From Leadbetterella sp. (GTDB taxonomy: Bacteria > Bacteroidota > Bacteroidia > Cytophagales > Spirosomataceae), in assembly GCA_021740125.1 (NCBI GenBank), contig JAIPAJ010000006.1:1-46908 (forward strand): a DNA stretch of 46,908 nucleotides, in the 5' to 3' direction. The translations under genes were made by a program, and so were the position numbers. The notes under the pieces are model-generated. The model saw only the letters and a list, made by a program, of their open reading frames with translations. It ran no database searches and was not told where the DNA came from. Below are positions 43,999 through 46,908 of the stretch, piece after piece (the stretch's first letter is position 1; every line of letters starts with the position of its first letter).

Positions 43999-45384
43999 AT
44001 GAAAAAATCCTTTGTTTTTAGTTTATTTCTTGTGGTTTTTATTTCTTGTTCAAAATCCAAAAATGAACCAATCAACTCCGCTCCTATGGATTTGAACACG
44101 GTGCAAAATTCAGGAGGCGTGATGATGCAGGGGTTTTATTGGGATGTTGAACCACGTGGCGACTGGTGGAATACCATCTCTACAAAAATAGATACTTGGA
44201 GAAAAGTGGGCATTGACAGAATATGGCTTCCTCCTGCCTCCAAAGGCATGTCAGGAGGTTTTTCAATGGGTTATGATCCAATGGATTATTTCGACTTTGG
44301 TGATTTTGACCAAATGGGTACAATGGAAACTCGATTTGGTTCTCGGATAGAACTAGAGAAACTGATTTCATCAGCACACAGTGCTGGTATTCAGGTAATT
44401 GCCGACATAGTTTTGAACCACAATAGTGGAGGTTCTTTAGAATTCAATACTTATAGAAACAAGAATACCTATACGCTTTTCAGACCAAAATCGGGAAGAT
44501 TTTTTAGAACAGCCAAAGATTTCCATCCAAACGATCACCATTCTAAAGATGCAGAGGCACTGTTTTTTGAAGAACAAGACCTTTGTCATGACCAAGCCAA
44601 TGTACAGAAATGGTTCTGGAAATCAGACTCATCAGTGGCCAAATATTACAAAAATAACATGAAGTTTGATGGCTGGAGATTTGATTATGTCAAGGGATTT
44701 GATCCGTCGGTCATAAAATCTTGGATGGAAGAAGTGGGCGGCTTTGGAGTTTTAGAAGCCTGGGATGGTAACGCCGATTATCTCAAAACTTGGGTAGATA
44801 AAACTGGGGCAATGGCATTTGACTTTGCGGCATTTTACAATATGGAACAGGCCTTTGATGGAAATAACCTCAAACTTTTGCGAGACAAAAGTGCCCTTTT
44901 CAAACTTTCACCACAAAATGCAGTGACATTTGTAACCAACCACGACACGGAAAAAGAAACCAATCAATCAAACAGAATCGGCAGTACTGAAAACAAACTT
45001 CTAGCCTATGCTTACATTCTAACGCATCCAGGTTATCCTTGTATTTTTTATCTCGATTATGAAGTGCAACTGCCCAAATGGAAGCTTGACCGACTTATTC
45101 AAATAAATAGAACATTTGCCAAAGGCGATTTATCCGTGATTTTTGCTGACGTAGAATATTATGTAGCCCAACGCTCTGGCGAAGGTAAAATACCTGGCCT
45201 TGTAGTAGCCATAAACAACAGCACTGTTTCTAAAAAACAAGACGTTTTTACTTCATTTAAAAACGCTACTTTGTATGACTATTCTGAAAACACTGCCAAA
45301 ACTATAACCACCGATGACAAAGGCAAAGCAACTATAGAAACGCCCTCAAAAAGCTATACTGTATGGTCGTTGAGGAAATTTTAA
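43999..45384 (+). CDS. GH13 alpha-amylase lipoprotein
   Basis: I start this at the ATG 43999 (461 residues), which gives the lipoprotein signal MKKSFVFSLFLVVFIS with Cys17; earlier ATGs lie in the terminator or add an unlikely leader. The GH13 barrel opens with GVMMQGFYWDV. The conserved regions are IADIVLNH, DGWRFDYVKG with nucleophile D229, GVLEAWDG with acid/base E253, and FVTNHDTE with D316. The pattern is closest to plant/archaeal-type alpha-amylases. A small C-terminal beta domain ends the protein. It likely cuts starch at the cell surface or in the periplasm for SusCD import. It may be the SusG counterpart of this locus. Confidence 0.92.
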   Translation: MKKSFVFSLFLVVFISCSKSKNEPINSAPMDLNTVQNSGGVMMQGFYWDVEPRGDWWNTISTKIDTWRKVGIDRIWLPPASKGMSGGFSMGYDPMDYFDFGDFDQMGTMETRFGSRIELEKLISSAHSAGIQVIADIVLNHNSGGSLEFNTYRNKNTYTLFRPKSGRFFRTAKDFHPNDHHSKDAEALFFEEQDLCHDQANVQKWFWKSDSSVAKYYKNNMKFDGWRFDYVKGFDPSVIKSWMEEVGGFGVLEAWDGNADYLKTWVDKTGAMAFDFAAFYNMEQAFDGNNLKLLRDKSALFKLSPQNAVTFVTNHDTEKETNQSNRIGSTENKLLAYAYILTHPGYPCIFYLDYEVQLPKWKLDRLIQINRTFAKGDLSVIFADVEYYVAQRSGEGKIPGLVVAINNSTVSKKQDVFTSFKNATLYDYSENTAKTITTDDKGKATIETPSKSYTVWSLRKF

Positions 45385-45428
45385 GAAAAACCAAACCTAA
45401 TTAATTAGACAAAGAACTTTGAATACCT

Positions 45429-46908
45429 ATGAAAAAACTACTTGTTATCCTTCTGATTATAAGCTTAAAAACCTTTGGACAGGCTATTGAGCATTTCGAG
45501 CCAGCTTCTTGGTGGATAGGTATGAAAAACCCCAAATTGCAAGTTCTGATTCATGGAAAAGATATTTCGACCTTTAGTCTGAATGTCAATTATCCTGGAG
45601 TTAAATTGGTAAAAATCAATAAAACGGAGAACCCCAATTATCTTTTTGCAGATTTGTTGATTTCTGGCAATGCGAAAGCTGGAAAAGTGCTTTTCAATTT
45701 CTCAAAAGGCAAAATTAAAACCGAGTATTTTCTAGATTTAAAAAATAGAAAACCAAACTCGGCTCAAAGAGAAGGCTACAGTCAAAAAGACGTTATTTAC
45801 CTCCTTACTCCTGACAGATTTGCCAATGGGGATCCAAAAAATGATAATATTTCTGGCTATACAGATACCCTCAACCGTGCGAAAGATTATGGCCGTCATG
45901 GCGGTGACATTGAAGGTATAAGAAAAAACTTGGATTACATTTCTGAAATGGGCTTTACTACTATCTGGCCAATGCCATTGGAAGAAAACAAAATGAACGA
46001 AGCCAGTTACCACGGCTATGCTATTACGGATTTTTATAAAATTGACCCCCGCTACGGAAGCAATGACGATTACCAAAATATGGTAACAGAATCAAAACAA
46101 AAAGGCTTGAAATTTATAAGAGATGTTGTGTTGAATCATTGCGGACTTAATCACTGGTGGATGAAGGACTTACCCTCAAAAGATTGGATAAATAATGAAG
46201 GGAAGTTTTCTCCTACCAACCACCAAAGAGAAGTGATGCACGACCCCTATGCCTCTAAATACGACATGGACAAAATGACCCAAGGATGGTTTGTAACGGC
46301 CATGCCAGACATGAACCAACGCAATCCCTTCATGGCCAACTATCTCATTCAGAATACTTTATGGTGGATTGAATACGCCGATTTGGACGGTCTACGCATC
46401 GACACTTATCCATATTCTGACAAAAAATTCTTATCAGTTTGGTCAAAAGCAGTGATGGATGAATACCCCAAATTCAATATGGTAGGCGAAGAGTGGTCTA
46501 CACGTCAAGCGGTAACAGCCTACTGGCAAAAAGGGCAAAATAACAAAGACGGATTTAAGTCTTACTTACCTACTATGATGGATTTTCCACTCAACAATGC
46601 CCTCATTGAAGGCCTCAAAGAAAACGATAAAGAATGGGGAAAGGGTATGTTGAAAGTTTATCAGTGCTTGTCGGACGATTATCTGTATGCCAACCCAAAC
46701 AATCTGTTGACTTTCTTTGACAACCACGACATGAACCGTATTTACACGCAGCTGGATGAAGACAAAGAGTTGTTGAAAATGGGACTGGCAGTCATTTTTA
46801 CAACAAGAGGAATCCCGCAGTTCTTCTATGGGACAGAGCTTGCCATGACCTCACCGAAAGAAAGATACGATGGCAGAATAAGGGCAGATTTACCAGGCGG
46901 TTGGGAAG
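45429..46908 (+). CDS. GH13 cyclomaltodextrinase/neopullulanase-like enzyme, 3' end outside the window
   Basis: The gene starts at ATG 45429 and stays open to the window edge (493 codons seen). A Sec signal (MKKLLVILLIISLKTFGQ) is followed by an N-terminal beta-sandwich (about 20-115) like that of cyclomaltodextrinases and then the GH13 barrel from VIYLLTPDRFANGDP. Catalytic residues are D325 in GLRIDTYPY, E354 in VGEEW and D434 in FFDNHDMNR; IRDVVLNHCG is the first conserved region. Homologs hydrolyse maltooligosaccharides, cyclodextrins or pullulan in the periplasm, as SusA does. It is 44 bases after the amylase gene, so the two are probably one operon. About 100-130 residues of the C-terminus are expected beyond the window. 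Confidence 0.93.
   Translation, partial: MKKLLVILLIISLKTFGQAIEHFEPASWWIGMKNPKLQVLIHGKDISTFSLNVNYPGVKLVKINKTENPNYLFADLLISGNAKAGKVLFNFSKGKIKTEYFLDLKNRKPNSAQREGYSQKDVIYLLTPDRFANGDPKNDNISGYTDTLNRAKDYGRHGGDIEGIRKNLDYISEMGFTTIWPMPLEENKMNEASYHGYAITDFYKIDPRYGSNDDYQNMVTESKQKGLKFIRDVVLNHCGLNHWWMKDLPSKDWINNEGKFSPTNHQREVMHDPYASKYDMDKMTQGWFVTAMPDMNQRNPFMANYLIQNTLWWIEYADLDGLRIDTYPYSDKKFLSVWSKAVMDEYPKFNMVGEEWSTRQAVTAYWQKGQNNKDGFKSYLPTMMDFPLNNALIEGLKENDKEWGKGMLKVYQCLSDDYLYANPNNLLTFFDNHDMNRIYTQLDEDKELLKMGLAVIFTTRGIPQFFYGTELAMTSPKERYDGRIRADLPGGWE

Noticed and set aside
1-46908. Search for mobile elements, phage genes, CRISPR arrays, tRNA or rRNA
   Set aside because: No transposase, integrase, terminal inverted repeats, spaced direct-repeat arrays or tRNA-like cloverleaf was recognised by eye; a covariance-model scan would be the decisive test for small RNAs.

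Overview
The window looks like a chromosomal segment of a member of the Bacteroidota, probably order Cytophagales; the family-level placement is inference. The reasons are low GC, two SusC/SusD outer-membrane uptake pairs, the Bacteroidota-specific DUF3810 protein, A-rich regions before start codons with no Shine-Dalgarno sequences, and repeated upstream matches to the Bacteroidota -7 promoter element TAnnTTTG. No tRNA, rRNA, CRISPR array, insertion sequence or phage gene was seen.

Positions 1-13200 are mostly housekeeping and stress genes: the start of a FAD monooxygenase (minus strand), a class I aminotransferase, an RluA-type pseudouridine synthase, dihydrolipoyl dehydrogenase, an Hsp20 chaperone, an HtrA protease, a divergent Nramp-like transporter with a DUF3810 membrane metallopeptidase-like protein, UvrA, and a convergent LysE-family exporter. 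Rho-independent terminators separate most of these units.

Positions 13286-27822 form the first carbohydrate locus. A cupin-AraC regulator is divergent from two Gfo/Idh/MocA oxidoreductases, then SusC/SusD, a xylose-isomerase-like TIM-barrel protein, a protein with two DUF1080 (3-keto-disaccharide hydrolase) domains, a GH3 glycosidase and a third Gfo/Idh/MocA oxidoreductase. The three oxidoreductases and the TIM-barrel protein begin with twin-arginine (Tat-like) signals, while the DUF1080 and GH3 proteins have ordinary Sec signals. The set fits a periplasmic route that oxidises glycosides to 3-keto-glycosides and then cleaves them.

Positions 27900-34560 are mixed: a small secreted protein, RlmF, a GH18 chitinase downstream of a second cupin-AraC regulator, a phytanoyl-CoA dioxygenase-like protein with a secreted Dabb-domain protein, an aldo/keto reductase, and a MerR-type regulator with a cobalamin-binding domain.

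Positions 34726-46908 form the second carbohydrate locus. It opens with an unusual membrane regulator: signal peptide, two starch/glycogen-binding-like beta-sandwich domains, seven transmembrane helices and a cytoplasmic AraC DNA-binding domain. It is followed by a GH53 endo-galactanase lipoprotein, SusC, SusD, a SusE-like lipoprotein with three near-identical C-terminal modules, a GH13 alpha-amylase lipoprotein, and a second GH13 enzyme (cyclomaltodextrinase/neopullulanase-like) cut by the window edge. The regulator's sensor resembles alpha-glucan binding modules, so it is a good candidate for direct starch or maltodextrin sensing at this locus.
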